A stretch of 64,000 nt of DNA from an uncultured Pseudomonadota bacterium (GTDB taxonomy: Bacteria; Pseudomonadota; Gammaproteobacteria; Methylococcales; Methylomonadaceae). The stretch's first letter is position 1. Each line of letters begins with the position of its first letter. A program made the translations under genes and the position numbers. Of the stretch, positions 8,305-17,930 are shown piece after piece. The notes beneath the pieces are model-generated. The model was not told the origin of the DNA, searched no databases, and saw nothing but the letters and a program-made list of their open reading frames with translations. The stretch is taken from assembly GCA_903867225.1 (NCBI GenBank), contig CAIPQN010000106.1, positions 1 to 64,000 on the forward strand, written 5' to 3'.

Positions 8305-9845
8305 GCGTAACAGTTTATATTCCTTGCGATTCAAGCGCAGTTTCAATTGGTGCAGACCGCGTGGCAAATGCCGTTGCACAAGAAGCGAAAAATCGTGGCG
8401 TTGAAATTAACGTTGTTCGCAATGGTTCACGCGGTTTGTATTGGCTTGAACCGATGGTTGAAGTTGCAACCGATAAAGGTCGTGTTGCTTATGGCGCGGT
8501 GAAAACGTCAGACGTTGCTGGTTTATTCGATGCGGACTTTTTAAACGGCGGCGCACATACGTTGAATTTAGGGTTAACCGAAGAAATTCCGTATTTGAAC
8601 AAACAGCAACGCTTAACGTTTGCGCGAGTTGGAATTACCGACCCTGTGAGTGTTGAAGATTATGTTGCCCATAATGGTTATCGTGGTTTGAAAAATGCGT
8701 TGAGCTATTCGCAAGCAGACGTTGTAAAACACGTTTCGGATTCAGGTTTGCGTGGACGTGGTGGCGCGGCGTTTCCAACAGGCATCAAATGGAACACTGT
8801 TTTAAATACGCAAGCTGACCAAAAATACATTATCTGCAACGCTGACGAAGGCGATTCGGGTACATTTTCTGACCGTATGATTATGGAAGGTGACCCACTT
8901 GTTTTAATCGAAGGCATGACGATTGCAGGTTTAGCGGTTGGCGCGACGCAAGGTTATATCTATTTGCGTATCGAATACCCACACGCGCTTGAAATTTTAA
9001 ATAAAGCGATTGAAAACGCCACAGCGGCTGGTTATTTAGGCGAAAACATTCAAGGCAGTGGCAAAACGTTCCATTTAGAAGTTCGTCAAGGTGCTGGGGC
9101 TTATGTTTGTGGCGAAGAAACCGCGTTAATGGAAAGTTTAGAAGGCAAACGCGGTTTGGTGCGTTTCAAACCACCATTGCCAGCAATCAGCGGTTTATTC
9201 GGCAAACCGACCGTTGTGAACAACGTGATTTCACTCGCTTCTGTGCCAATAATTTTAGATAAAGGCGGCGATTTTTACCGCGACTTCGGCATGGGACGCT
9301 CACGCGGTACATTACCGTTGCAACTTGCAGGAAATTTGAAACACACTGGTTTAGTCGAATTAGCCTTTGGCGCAACATTGCGCGAAGTGCTTTACGATTT
9401 TGGCGGCGGCTCGGCGACAGGCAAACCCATTCGTGCCGTGCAAGTCGGCGGCCCACTAGGTTCGTATTTACCAGAATCACAATTTGATACACCACTTGAT
9501 TACGAAGCCTTTGCCGAAATTTGGGCGGTTTTAGGTCATGGCGGCATCGTTGCATTTGATGAAACCGTTGATTTAGCGCAAATGGCAAAATACAGCATGG
9601 AATTCTGCGTTGAGGAATCGTGCGGAAAATGTACGCCTTGTCGAATTGGTTCAACACGCGGTTATGAAGTGATGGATGAAATCGTGAACAAACGCGATTT
9701 GGACAAAAACATTCCCTTGCTACGTTCATTATGCGACACGATGTTAAACGGTTCGCTTTGTGCGATGGGTGGCATGACTCCGTATCCTGTGTTGAGTGCG
9801 CTCAATCATTTCCCTGAAGATTTTGGAATTGAAAAAAACGTTTAA
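8301..9845 (+). CDS. fdsB: NAD-dependent formate dehydrogenase beta subunit (NuoF-like)
   Basis: A 514-residue FdsB. An N-terminal thioredoxin-like domain (about 1-115) is followed by the FMN- and NAD-binding core ([10 protein letters not shown] near 150, [10 protein letters not shown] near 180, [13 protein letters not shown] near 260), a SLBB region and the C-terminal [4Fe-4S] motif [10 protein letters not shown] (C441, C444, C447). It is the diaphorase subunit that passes electrons from formate to NAD+. Length and order match complete FdsB. In typical operons fdsA follows directly; here 474 bases with an unrelated gene intervene. Confidence 0.95.
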   Translation: MSVTVYIPCDSSAVSIGADRVANAVAQEAKNRGVEINVVRNGSRGLYWLEPMVEVATDKGRVAYGAVKTSDVAGLFDADFLNGGAHTLNLGLTEEIPYLNKQQRLTFARVGITDPVSVEDYVAHNGYRGLKNALSYSQADVVKHVSDSGLRGRGGAAFPTGIKWNTVLNTQADQKYIICNADEGDSGTFSDRMIMEGDPLVLIEGMTIAGLAVGATQGYIYLRIEYPHALEILNKAIENATAAGYLGENIQGSGKTFHLEVRQGAGAYVCGEETALMESLEGKRGLVRFKPPLPAISGLFGKPTVVNNVISLASVPIILDKGGDFYRDFGMGRSRGTLPLQLAGNLKHTGLVELAFGATLREVLYDFGGGSATGKPIRAVQVGGPLGSYLPESQFDTPLDYEAFAEIWAVLGHGGIVAFDETVDLAQMAKYSMEFCVEESCGKCTPCRIGSTRGYEVMDEIVNKRDLDKNIPLLRSLCDTMLNGSLCAMGGMTPYPVLSALNHFPEDFGIEKNV

Positions 9846-9885
9846 TTGTTCGAGTCACGAAATTTTATTTTCAGGAGTTAAAAAC

Positions 9886-10290
9886 ATGTCTAATGAGCCA
9901 CATCACAAAATAGAAGAACACGCAAAAGACGTATATGTAGCCACTGGCATCGCTGCTACTGTTGCTGCTGGTGCAGCTACTATTGCAGCACCAACTGGGT
10001 TGTCTGCAGTTGGAGTTGCTCTTGGTCTTACAAGTGCGCCTTTAGCTGTTACAGCAGCACCAATAATTGGTGCTGTAGCTGGAGCAGCGGGTGTAGCTTA
10101 TGGAGTAGCTCATTTTTATGCAAAATGGAAAAACAAACAAATAAATCCAGATGAGTTTGAAAAAGCTCAGCATATATTGTCAGATAAACAACTAAAAGCT
10201 ATTGAAGAATTAGAATATGCCTACAACGAAGGTTTTTTATCTGATGAAGATTTTCAAAAGAAACTTGAAAACATTATTCCTCAGCCTTGA
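9886..10290 (+). CDS. Unknown small protein with hydrophobic Ala/Gly core and SHOCT-like C-terminus, inserted between fdsB and fdsA
   Basis: A 134-residue protein not found in standard fds operons. ATG 9886 has a good AGGAG 8 bases upstream; the longer frame back to 9796 overlaps fdsB and lacks a ribosome site. Residues about 1-14 are polar and His/acidic. Residues about 15-75 are Ala/Gly/Val-rich and hydrophobic, enough for two membrane hairpin segments. A short basic stretch (KWKNKQ) follows, and the last 40 residues (LEYAYNEGFLSDEDFQKKLE) resemble the SHOCT short C-terminal domain. Codon choice (GCA/GCT alanine, few GCG) differs from the flanking fds genes, suggesting later insertion. Function is unknown; it keeps the operon's direction and should be co-transcribed. 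Confidence 0.75.
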   Translation: MSNEPHHKIEEHAKDVYVATGIAATVAAGAATIAAPTGLSAVGVALGLTSAPLAVTAAPIIGAVAGAAGVAYGVAHFYAKWKNKQINPDEFEKAQHILSDKQLKAIEELEYAYNEGFLSDEDFQKKLENIIPQP

Positions 10291-10319
10291 AACATAAATG
10301 TTCCCTTTAGGATAAAACT

Positions 10320-13166
10320 ATGAGCATTGATAAAGACAAAGATTACGGCACGCCAGCAAGTGCTTCCACTGAATTAGTCAATTTAGAAATTGACGGTTTC
10401 AAAGTAACCGTTCCTGCGGGAACGTCTGTAATGCGCGCAGCGGCAAGCATTGGCATTGATATTCCAAAACTCTGCGCGACAGATAGTATTGAGCCATTTG
10501 GTTCATGTCGTTTGTGCGTGGTGCAAATCGAAGGCGGACGCGGTTTGCCAGCTTCATGTACCACGCCTGTTTATGAAGGCATGAAAGCGGTTACGCAAAA
10601 CCAAAAATTAGCGGACGTGCGTCGCGGTGTTATGGAATTGTATATCTCGGATCACCCTCTGGATTGCTTAACGTGTTCGGCAAACGGCGATTGTGAATTG
10701 CAAGATATGGCGGGTGCGGTTGGTTTACGCGAAGTGCGTTACAAACCTGTTGAAACACATTTGGGCGCAGAAAAAGACACGTCAAATCCGTATTTCACGT
10801 TTGACCCAAGCAAATGTATCGTTTGTTCACGTTGTGTTCGGGCTTGTGAAGAAACACAAGGCACATTCGCATTAACCATCGACGGACGCGGCTTTGATTC
10901 AAAAGTTTCACCAGGTCAAAACGAAGATTTTTTAAGTTCTGAATGCGTATCTTGTGGCGCGTGCGTTCAAGCCTGTCCGACCGCAACGTTGATGGAAAAC
11001 AACGTTATCGAAAGCGGTCAACCTGAACATGCGATTATTACGACTTGCGCGTATTGCGGCGTGGGCTGTTCATTCCGTGCTGAAATGAAAGGCGAGCAAG
11101 TCATTCGCATGGTGCCAGACAAAAATGGTCAAGCGAATCACGGTCATTCATGCGTAAAAGGACGTTTCGCCTTTGGTTACGCAACCCATAAAGACCGTAT
11201 CACCAAACCGATGATTCGCGCCAGCATTCAAGATGCGTGGAAAGAAGTTTCTTGGGAAGAAGCGATTGCTTACGCAGCATCGGAAATGAAACGTATCCAA
11301 GCAAAATATGGGAAAGATTCTGTCGGTGGTTTAACGTCATCACGTTGCACCAACGAAGAAGCGTATTTAGTGCAAAAATTGATTCGCGCAGGTTTTGGTA
11401 ATAACAACGTCGATACTTGTGCGCGGGTTTGCCATTCACCAACAGGCTACGGTTTGAAACAAACTCTCGGCGAATCGTCAGGTACGCAAAATTTCGATTC
11501 TATTATGAAAGCCGACGTGATTGTGGTCATGGGTGTGAATCCAACTGACGGGCATCCTGTGTTTGGTTCGCAAATGAAAAAGCGTTTGCGTCAAGGTGCA
11601 AAATTGATTGTTATCGACCCACGCGAAATTGATTTAGTGAAAACGCCTCACGTTCAAGCGGATTACCATTTAAAACTTCGCCCAAGTACCAACGTCGCAA
11701 TCGTGAATGCGTTGGCGCACGTTATTGTTTCTGAAAATTTGGTGGATGAAGAATTTGTGAATGCGCGTTGTGACATGGCTTCATTCAACAAATGGCGCAC
11801 TTTTGTTGCTGACGAACGTCATTCGCCAGAAAACACCGAATCGATTACAGGTGTTCCCGCTGCTGACATGAGAGCGGCGGCACGTTTATATGCAACAGGC
11901 GGAAATGCGGCATTCCATTATGGTTTAGGTGTAACTGAACACAGCCAAGGCTCAACCGCAGTTATTGGTATTGCAAACTTAGCTATGGCAACAGGCAACA
12001 TCGGACGTGACGGCGTGGGGGTAAATCCTTTGCGTGGTCAAAATAACGTGCAAGGTTCATGCGATATGGGTTCATTCCCGCATGAATTACCTGGTTATCG
12101 TCACGTTGCAGACCCAGAAACGCATGATTTATTTGAAAAAACATGGAACGCAACATTAAGCACCAATCCAGGTTTGCGAATTCCAAATATGTTCGATGCT
12201 GCATTAGACGGAACTTTCATGGGCTTGTATTGCGAAGGTGAAGACATCGCGCAATCTGACCCAGATATTACCCACGTTCATGCGGCATTACAGAAAATGG
12301 AATGTGTGATTGTTCAGGATATTTTCCTAAACGAAACAGCGAAATTCGCGCACGTTTTCTTACCAGGTGCATCGTTCCTCGAAAAAACAGGTACGTTCAC
12401 TAACGCAGAACGTCGTATTTCTCCCGTTCGTAAAGTCATGCGTCCGCTTGCAGGTTATGCAGATTGGGAAGTGACGCAATTGTTATCAAACGCGCTTGGT
12501 TATCCAATGAATTATTCAGACCCGTCTGAAATCATGGACGAAATCGCCAGTTTAATTCCAAGTTTCACAGGCGTGAGTTACTCGAAAATTGACGAACTCG
12601 GCAGTGTTCAATGGCCTTGCAACGATGAATCACCTGACGGTACGCCAATTATGCACACAGAAGAATTTTTGCGTGATGACGGCAAAGGCTTATTCATGTT
12701 GACCGAATATGTGCCAACGATTGAAAAAGTCACACCGATGTATCCGTTGATTTTGACGACGGGGCGTGTTTTGGCGCATTACAACGTAGGCGCACAAACT
12801 CGCCGTACCGAAAACGTGACGTGGAATCCTGAAGATATTTTAGAAATCCATCCACACGATGCTGAGGATCGCGGCATCAATGACGGCGATTCGGTGGGCA
12901 TCAAGAGTCGCGCAGGTGAAACGGTGTTACACGCGATTGTGACTGACCGCGTGCAACCTGGCGTAGTTTATACCACGTTCCATTTCCCTGAATCGGGCGC
13001 GAACGTGATTACAACGGATAACAGCGATTGGGCGACAAATTGCCCTGAATATAAAGTTACAGCTGTGCAAATCACGAAAGTAACGAAAAGTTCAGAATGG
13101 CAAGAAGGTTATCGTGCATTCACTGACACGCAACTTGATTTGTTAGCGCAAGCGGCTCATGCCTAA
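10320..13166 (+). CDS. fdsA: NAD-dependent formate dehydrogenase catalytic alpha subunit (molybdopterin)
   Basis: A 948-residue FdsA, the bis-MGD (Mo or W) subunit oxidising formate to CO2. It begins with a [2Fe-2S] ferredoxin domain (CATDSIEPFGSCRLC), a His-liganded cluster (HPLDCLTC...CELQ), and two ferredoxin-like [4Fe-4S] clusters (CIVCSRCVRAC and CVSCGACVQAC). The [4Fe-4S] cluster of the molybdopterin domain (CAYCGVGC) follows, then the active-site pair Cys371-His372 in ARVCHSPTG, and a molydopterin-dinucleotide-binding C-terminus. The active-site residue is Cys, not selenocysteine, and the enzyme is cytosolic with no Tat signal. The final codons overlap fdhD by 8 bases. Confidence 0.95.
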   Translation: MSIDKDKDYGTPASASTELVNLEIDGFKVTVPAGTSVMRAAASIGIDIPKLCATDSIEPFGSCRLCVVQIEGGRGLPASCTTPVYEGMKAVTQNQKLADVRRGVMELYISDHPLDCLTCSANGDCELQDMAGAVGLREVRYKPVETHLGAEKDTSNPYFTFDPSKCIVCSRCVRACEETQGTFALTIDGRGFDSKVSPGQNEDFLSSECVSCGACVQACPTATLMENNVIESGQPEHAIITTCAYCGVGCSFRAEMKGEQVIRMVPDKNGQANHGHSCVKGRFAFGYATHKDRITKPMIRASIQDAWKEVSWEEAIAYAASEMKRIQAKYGKDSVGGLTSSRCTNEEAYLVQKLIRAGFGNNNVDTCARVCHSPTGYGLKQTLGESSGTQNFDSIMKADVIVVMGVNPTDGHPVFGSQMKKRLRQGAKLIVIDPREIDLVKTPHVQADYHLKLRPSTNVAIVNALAHVIVSENLVDEEFVNARCDMASFNKWRTFVADERHSPENTESITGVPAADMRAAARLYATGGNAAFHYGLGVTEHSQGSTAVIGIANLAMATGNIGRDGVGVNPLRGQNNVQGSCDMGSFPHELPGYRHVADPETHDLFEKTWNATLSTNPGLRIPNMFDAALDGTFMGLYCEGEDIAQSDPDITHVHAALQKMECVIVQDIFLNETAKFAHVFLPGASFLEKTGTFTNAERRISPVRKVMRPLAGYADWEVTQLLSNALGYPMNYSDPSEIMDEIASLIPSFTGVSYSKIDELGSVQWPCNDESPDGTPIMHTEEFLRDDGKGLFMLTEYVPTIEKVTPMYPLILTTGRVLAHYNVGAQTRRTENVTWNPEDILEIHPHDAEDRGINDGDSVGIKSRAGETVLHAIVTDRVQPGVVYTTFHFPESGANVITTDNSDWATNCPEYKVTAVQITKVTKSSEWQEGYRAFTDTQLDLLAQAAHA

Positions 13167-13992
13167 CGATGAATTTCTAGCGTCGGTATTGGAATTGGGC
13201 TGGTCAAGTTACCAATCCGTTTCGGTTGAACGCTTCAAAAATGGTGAACTTTCAACAGTTGATGATTTTGTCGCAGAAGAAGTGCCTGTTGTTTTGATGT
13301 ATAACGGCGTGTCACACGTCGTTATGCTGGCAACACCAACGAATTTAGAAGATTTTGCGCTCGGTTTCAGTTTGACCGAAGGCATTATTGCGAATGCGGC
13401 AGAATTGGAATCGGCGAAAGTTTATCAACGTTCAAACGGCATCGAAGTTCAGCTAAAAATTCCCGAAGCTCGTTTTCAATGTTTAGCCGATAAAGGACGT
13501 AATTTAACAGGTCGCACAGGTTGTGGTTTGTGTGGTGCGACGACGTTAAAACAAGCGATTAAACCCACTCGTTCTGTGTCAGGAAATTTGAAGATTTCGC
13601 CTGAACATTTAAAAAGCGTTGCATTGTTGTCGCAGCATCAAAAACTCAATCAAATCACGGGCGCGATTCATGCCGTAGCGTGGGTTGAACCTGAAAAAGG
13701 TATTGTCGAGTTACGCGAAGATGTGGGAAGACACAATGCGCTAGATAAATTGATTGGGGCATTGTTGAAACGCGGCACGGATTTTGGCGCAGGTTTTATG
13801 ATTACGACCAGCCGCGCGAGTTATGAAATGGTGCAAAAAGCGACGGCTGTGGGTGTGACAGTTTTGGTCGCAATTTCAGCTCCTACAGCACTTGCGATTC
13901 GTTTAGCACAAGAATCAGGTTTAACGTTAATAGGTTTTGCGCGAGATGAAACTTGCGTGATTTACAGTCATTCACAACGATTTATGGAATAA
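13159..13992 (+). CDS. fdhD: Formate dehydrogenase accessory sulfurtransferase FdhD (FdsC)
   Basis: A 277-residue FdhD-family protein that carries sulfur from a desulfurase to the molybdenum cofactor of formate dehydrogenase. The CxxC sulfur-transfer motif is visible as CGLCG (C122 and C125), preceded by GRTG. Conserved blocks DFALGFSLTEGI and DVGRHNALDKLIG are present, the latter being part of the cofactor-binding region. It overlaps fdsA by 8 bases and is followed after 4 bases by fdsD, the standard fdsGBACD arrangement. Confidence 0.93.
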   Translation: MPNDEFLASVLELGWSSYQSVSVERFKNGELSTVDDFVAEEVPVVLMYNGVSHVVMLATPTNLEDFALGFSLTEGIIANAAELESAKVYQRSNGIEVQLKIPEARFQCLADKGRNLTGRTGCGLCGATTLKQAIKPTRSVSGNLKISPEHLKSVALLSQHQKLNQITGAIHAVAWVEPEKGIVELREDVGRHNALDKLIGALLKRGTDFGAGFMITTSRASYEMVQKATAVGVTVLVAISAPTALAIRLAQESGLTLIGFARDETCVIYSHSQRFME

Positions 13993-13996
13993 AAAA

Positions 13997-14218
13997 ATGA
14001 GTACGAAAATTGAAAAATTAGTCAGAATGGCAAATGACATCAGCAATTTTTTTGATGCCGACCCCGATAAAATCATTGCGGCAGATGGTGTAAAAAATCA
14101 CATTTCGCGCTCGTGGGAATTGCGAATGCGTCAGGCAATTGTTGAACATTTAAACAGTCACGATGGTGAAGGTTTATCGCCGTTGGCGAAAACAGCAATT
14201 GCTCAAATTACCATTTAA
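13997..14218 (+). CDS. fdsD: Formate dehydrogenase delta subunit
   Basis: A 73-residue FdsD (NAD-dependent formate dehydrogenase delta chain) recognised by the N-terminal KLVRMANDISNFF, the central SRSWELRMRQAI and the ending LSPLAKTAI. It has no cofactor motif; in related systems it helps assemble or stabilise the FdsABG complex. It is the last gene of the fds operon and lies 4 bases after fdhD. Confidence 0.9.
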   Translation: MSTKIEKLVRMANDISNFFDADPDKIIAADGVKNHISRSWELRMRQAIVEHLNSHDGEGLSPLAKTAIAQITI

Positions 14219-14263
14219 GAGCGTGCGTTTTTAACATTAAAAATTATAGTTTGAACATCAAAA

Positions 14264-14327
14264 TGGGTAGTATCTTGTTTTTATTGAAACGATTTTCACG
14301 GCATCAATACAACTGAAATACTACCCA
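14264..14327. repeat. Inverted repeat between convergent fdsD and pyrD
   Basis: A perfect 10-bp inverted repeat, TGGGTAGTAT at 14264-14273 and ATACTACCCA at 14318-14327, encloses 44 AT-rich bases. It lies between two converging operons and could form a long-loop hairpin acting as a transcription barrier. It has no U-run next to the stem, so it is not a classical intrinsic terminator. It could also be a small intergenic repeat element. Confidence 0.5.
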
Positions 14328-14347
14328 AATTCTTAGTTGGATTGAGT

Positions 14348-15367
14348 TTATTTTGCTGATGACAACGTATTTACACACTCTCTAATCAACGATGCACCGT
14401 GGTAAATTAAGCCTGTATAAATTTGAACCAAACTCGCCCCAGCGTCTAATTTTTCTTGTGCATCGATTCCGCTCATAATGCCACCCGCTGCAATAATTGG
14501 TATTTTTCCATTCAATTCAGCCGCGAATAAACGTACCCTTTCTGTTGCCATTTCTTTCACTGGCGCACCGCTTAAACCACCCATTTCATTCGCCAAAGAA
14601 TGCCCCAAAATTTTATCGCGTGAAATCGTTGTATTCGTTGCAATCACGCCGTCGATAGAAAAATTCAACAATAAATCGGCAATGTTTTGCACTTCTTCGG
14701 GCGTTAAATCAGGCGCGATTTTCAACACCAACGGTACATAACGCCCGTGTTCGTGTTGCAGTTTCAACTGTTCTTCTTTCATGGTTGAAATTAGTTTTTT
14801 TAGTTCATCGCCTTGCTGTAATTGCCGTAGATTTTTCGTGTTAGGTGAAGAAATGTTCATTGTGACGTAACTTGCAACCGAATAGGCTTTGCGTAAACCA
14901 ATCAAATAATCATCAAGTGCGTTTTCAATTGGCGTATCAGCATTTTTACCAATGTTAATACCGAGAACGCCTGAATACGAACTACGCTTTACTTGCTCAA
15001 GCAAATAATCGATGCCTTTATTGTTAAAACCCATGCGGTTAATAATCGCTTCATGTTCAGGCAAACGAAATAAACGCGGTTTAGGATTTCCCGCTTGGGG
15101 ACGTGGTGTAACGGTACCAACTTCTAAAAAACCAAATCCCAACGCGGCAAAACCTTCTAAACAATCGCCATTTTTATCCGCACCTGCAGCTAAACCAACA
15201 GGATTTTTAAACCTCAAACCCATTACTGTGACGGGTTTATCAGGAATTTTTGGGTAAATCAGCCCAGCGGCATTTTTGGTTGCCATCAAAACTTTCAAAC
15301 TCAATTCATGCGCGATTTCTGGGTCAACCGCAAAAACTAACGGACGTAATAACGAATAAGGATTCAT
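14348..15367 (-). CDS. pyrD: Dihydroorotate dehydrogenase (quinone), class 2
   Basis: A 339-residue class-2 PyrD, which oxidises dihydroorotate to orotate using the quinone pool in pyrimidine synthesis. The FMN barrel shows the characteristic blocks NPVGLAAGADKNGD, NRMGFNNKG, GINIGKN, NISSPNTKNLRQLQ with the catalytic Ser nearby, and IPIIAAGGIMSG. The N-terminal amphipathic segment (YSLLRPLVFAVDPEIAHEL) is the membrane/quinone-binding extension of class 2. Its start overlaps the thiO stop by 4 bases, so it is last in an rlmD-thiO-pyrD operon. Confidence 0.96.
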   Translation of the reverse strand: MNPYSLLRPLVFAVDPEIAHELSLKVLMATKNAAGLIYPKIPDKPVTVMGLRFKNPVGLAAGADKNGDCLEGFAALGFGFLEVGTVTPRPQAGNPKPRLFRLPEHEAIINRMGFNNKGIDYLLEQVKRSSYSGVLGINIGKNADTPIENALDDYLIGLRKAYSVASYVTMNISSPNTKNLRQLQQGDELKKLISTMKEEQLKLQHEHGRYVPLVLKIAPDLTPEEVQNIADLLLNFSIDGVIATNTTISRDKILGHSLANEMGGLSGAPVKEMATERVRLFAAELNGKIPIIAAGGIMSGIDAQEKLDAGASLVQIYTGLIYHGASLIRECVNTLSSAK

Positions 15368-16473
15368 AGTGATTTTTTGGGTAAATGTTTAAAAAATTGA
15401 TACGGTTCTGGATTCACAACGGGCAAACGATTCAAAATTAAATCCACCAATAATTGCGCCGAAGCTGGCGACATGGTTAAGCCATTGCGAAAATGTCCCG
15501 CGTTTAAACTGAGATTATGAATTTCAGGATGTCGCCCGATGTAAGGTACGCCATTTTCAGTCGCAGGACGCAATCCTGCCCAATGTTTAATCATCGGCGC
15601 AGTTTTCAATGCAGGTAATAATTTCGTCGCAAATTTTGTGAGTTGGTCGTGTGCCTCAATGGTAAGCGTTTTGTGAAAAACGTCATGTTCAACCGTGCTG
15701 CCGACAATAATTTTACCGTCACGGCGCGGAATCAAATAACGATCGCCGTCTAAAATAATGTGCCGCAATGTTCCGAGTGGCGCATCAAATAACAACATTT
15801 GTCCTTTCGCGGGATAAATTTCTGGGGCATCGAGCAGCCCAATCAAAAGTTGCTGAAAAATTGACCGTGTCCACGCGCCTGTTGTCAGCACGATTTCATT
15901 CACTGCAAATCTACCGTGATTTGAATGTACGTCATGAAGGCGATTGTGTTCAAGTGTGAAACTCGTGATTTCACAATTTTCAATCAGTTGCCCGCCTTTA
16001 TTTAACACATCTCGTTTCAAGGCTTGCAAAAAACGAGGATTGCGAATTTGTGCAATTTCTGGCAAGAAAATCGGATTTAACGTGTCTGCGTTTAATTGTT
16101 CAAAAATATCACTATCAGGCGTTTCGATTTTAATTTGTGAATTTACACACCATTTACGCGCCAAAATGTCATCGGGATTTTGCGTAATCAACAAGCCACT
16201 TTGCGTCCATTCGGGATCAATGCCCGTTTGTTCTTGCAAATCAACTGCGATTTCGGGATAACGTCTCAAACTCGGCAGCACTAAATCCGTAATCGATTTC
16301 GCTTGTCGCCACGGATAAAGCGGCGACAAAATGCCGCCGCCCGCCCACGAAGCCTCTTGTCCACAGACATTTTTTTCTAAAAGTGTGACCGACGCGCCAG
16401 CGTTTAAAAATTCACGCGCCGTCATCAATCCCATCACGCCGCCGCCGATAATCGTAATGTCTGAATTTTGCAT
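15364..16473 (-). CDS. thiO: Glycine oxidase ThiO (FAD-dependent amino-acid oxidase)
   Basis: A 369-residue DAO-family flavoprotein with the N-terminal dinucleotide motif GGGVMGLMTA, the SWAGGGILSPLYPW active-site region and the C-terminal block AGHFRNGLTMSPASA that binds FAD and substrate. The family oxidises glycine to iminoacetate for the thiazole of thiamine. The ThiO assignment is by overall sequence; no thi gene adjoins it, so another glycine or D-amino-acid oxidase role is possible. It lies 3 bases downstream of rlmD and overlaps pyrD. Confidence 0.85.
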   Translation of the reverse strand: MQNSDITIIGGGVMGLMTAREFLNAGASVTLLEKNVCGQEASWAGGGILSPLYPWRQAKSITDLVLPSLRRYPEIAVDLQEQTGIDPEWTQSGLLITQNPDDILARKWCVNSQIKIETPDSDIFEQLNADTLNPIFLPEIAQIRNPRFLQALKRDVLNKGGQLIENCEITSFTLEHNRLHDVHSNHGRFAVNEIVLTTGAWTRSIFQQLLIGLLDAPEIYPAKGQMLLFDAPLGTLRHIILDGDRYLIPRRDGKIIVGSTVEHDVFHKTLTIEAHDQLTKFATKLLPALKTAPMIKHWAGLRPATENGVPYIGRHPEIHNLSLNAGHFRNGLTMSPASAQLLVDLILNRLPVVNPEPYQFFKHLPKKSL

Positions 16474-16476
16474 GAT

Positions 16477-17817
16477 TTAGCCTTTGATAAAAAACGCCAT
16501 CGATTCAACGTGACCTGTGTGTGGAAACATATCCATCACGCCTGCTTTGACAAGTTTATAACCCAATTCATTCACCAAAATTCCTGCATCACGCGCCAAT
16601 GTTGACGGATTACAAGACACATAAACAATTTGGTCTGGCTGCCAACGTTTCAAATGATGCAAAATTTCAGATGCGCCTGCACGCGACGGATCGAGCATGA
16701 TTTTGTTGTAACAACGATTCGCCCACGGCATTTCGCTAATGTCTTTCGTTAAATCGGCGGCGTAAAATTCGACGTTTTCGATATTGTTATGACGGGCATT
16801 TTCTTTCGCATGATTGACGAGCGGTTGATCGCCTTCAACACCGACGACGCTGCCCGCATATTTCGCCAACGGCAAAGTGAAATTCCCTAGCCCACAAAAT
16901 AAATCCAATACGTTATCGTCTTTGGTTAACGCCATAATCTCCAGCACACGGTTAATCATTTGACGATTGATACCGTAATTCACTTGCGTGAACATCGCAG
17001 GACGGAATTTAAACTCGATACCGTGGTCAGGCAGCGCGTAAGTCAGCATCATTTCGGGTTCACCATCGAGCGGCACAATCGTATCTGGACCTTTCGATTG
17101 CAAACAAATACTGAGGTCATGTTTGTGTGCGAACGCTCGCATTTTTTCTTTATCTTCGAGCGTTGGCGGTTCAAGTACACGGAACGCTAACACGCATTTT
17201 TCGTCACCAATCGCCACTTCGATTTGCGGAATTTTTTCTCGAATGGTCAAACTTTCAATCATTTCGCCCAATTCAATTAGGCGTGTGCCAATCATCGGGT
17301 GCATGACCGCACAACTGTTTATTTCAGCTAAATAAGGATTACGGCGTTCACGAAAACCAACTAAAACACGATTTTTCTTGGCGACGTATTTCACGCCCAT
17401 TCGCGCTTTGCGGCGATAACCCCAATGTTCACCCACCATTGGCGACCATAATTCTGGCGTTTCAACTTTGCCAATGCGCTTAAATTGTTCGGACAATAAT
17501 TCTTGTTTGATTTGAATTTGCGCGGTGACTTCGACGTGTTGAAAACTGCAACCGCCACATACGCCGTAATGTGGACAGGGTGCATCGACACGAACGTCGG
17601 CGCGAGTTAATAAATTAACAACTTTACCTTCTGCGTAATCTTTGCGGCTATCGGTATAAATGAATTCGACTTGTTCAGTCGGCAAGGCTTCGTCAATGAA
17701 AACAACTTTGCCATCAATGTGCGTCACACCGCGTCCGTCATGCGCTAACGATTCGATTGTGGCGAGCGTTGGAATATCTGAAAAGGTTTTTTTGCGACTG
17801 CGGATTCTTTTTGCCAT
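16477..17817 (-). CDS. rlmD: 23S rRNA (uracil-1939-C5)-methyltransferase RlmD
   Basis: A 446-residue RlmD/RumA. An N-terminal TRAM domain (about 12-70) binds RNA, a [4Fe-4S] motif CPHYGVCGGC lies at about residues 80-90, and the C-terminal Rossmann domain has DLFCGLGNFTLPLA as the SAM-binding motif. The catalytic Cys is in VYVSCNPSTLARD. It methylates U1939 of 23S rRNA using SAM. The length is standard. It is the first gene of the operon with thiO and pyrD, and is divergent from ubiC. Confidence 0.95.
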   Translation of the reverse strand: MAKRIRSRKKTFSDIPTLATIESLAHDGRGVTHIDGKVVFIDEALPTEQVEFIYTDSRKDYAEGKVVNLLTRADVRVDAPCPHYGVCGGCSFQHVEVTAQIQIKQELLSEQFKRIGKVETPELWSPMVGEHWGYRRKARMGVKYVAKKNRVLVGFRERRNPYLAEINSCAVMHPMIGTRLIELGEMIESLTIREKIPQIEVAIGDEKCVLAFRVLEPPTLEDKEKMRAFAHKHDLSICLQSKGPDTIVPLDGEPEMMLTYALPDHGIEFKFRPAMFTQVNYGINRQMINRVLEIMALTKDDNVLDLFCGLGNFTLPLAKYAGSVVGVEGDQPLVNHAKENARHNNIENVEFYAADLTKDISEMPWANRCYNKIMLDPSRAGASEILHHLKRWQPDQIVYVSCNPSTLARDAGILVNELGYKLVKAGVMDMFPHTGHVESMAFFIKG

Positions 17818-17930
17818 AAGTATTTTTGATTGGATTGAAGTAAAAATGTTCGCAACATTGTAACAGTTCGTAGCTGACAGGGCTTTTCTTTGCTAGGATT
17901 TGTACGCCTATTAACTTTCTCGTATTCATA

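Noticed and set aside
9187-9729. A 180-codon minus-strand frame
   Set aside because: Antisense to the conserved fdsB sequence; low-quality composition.
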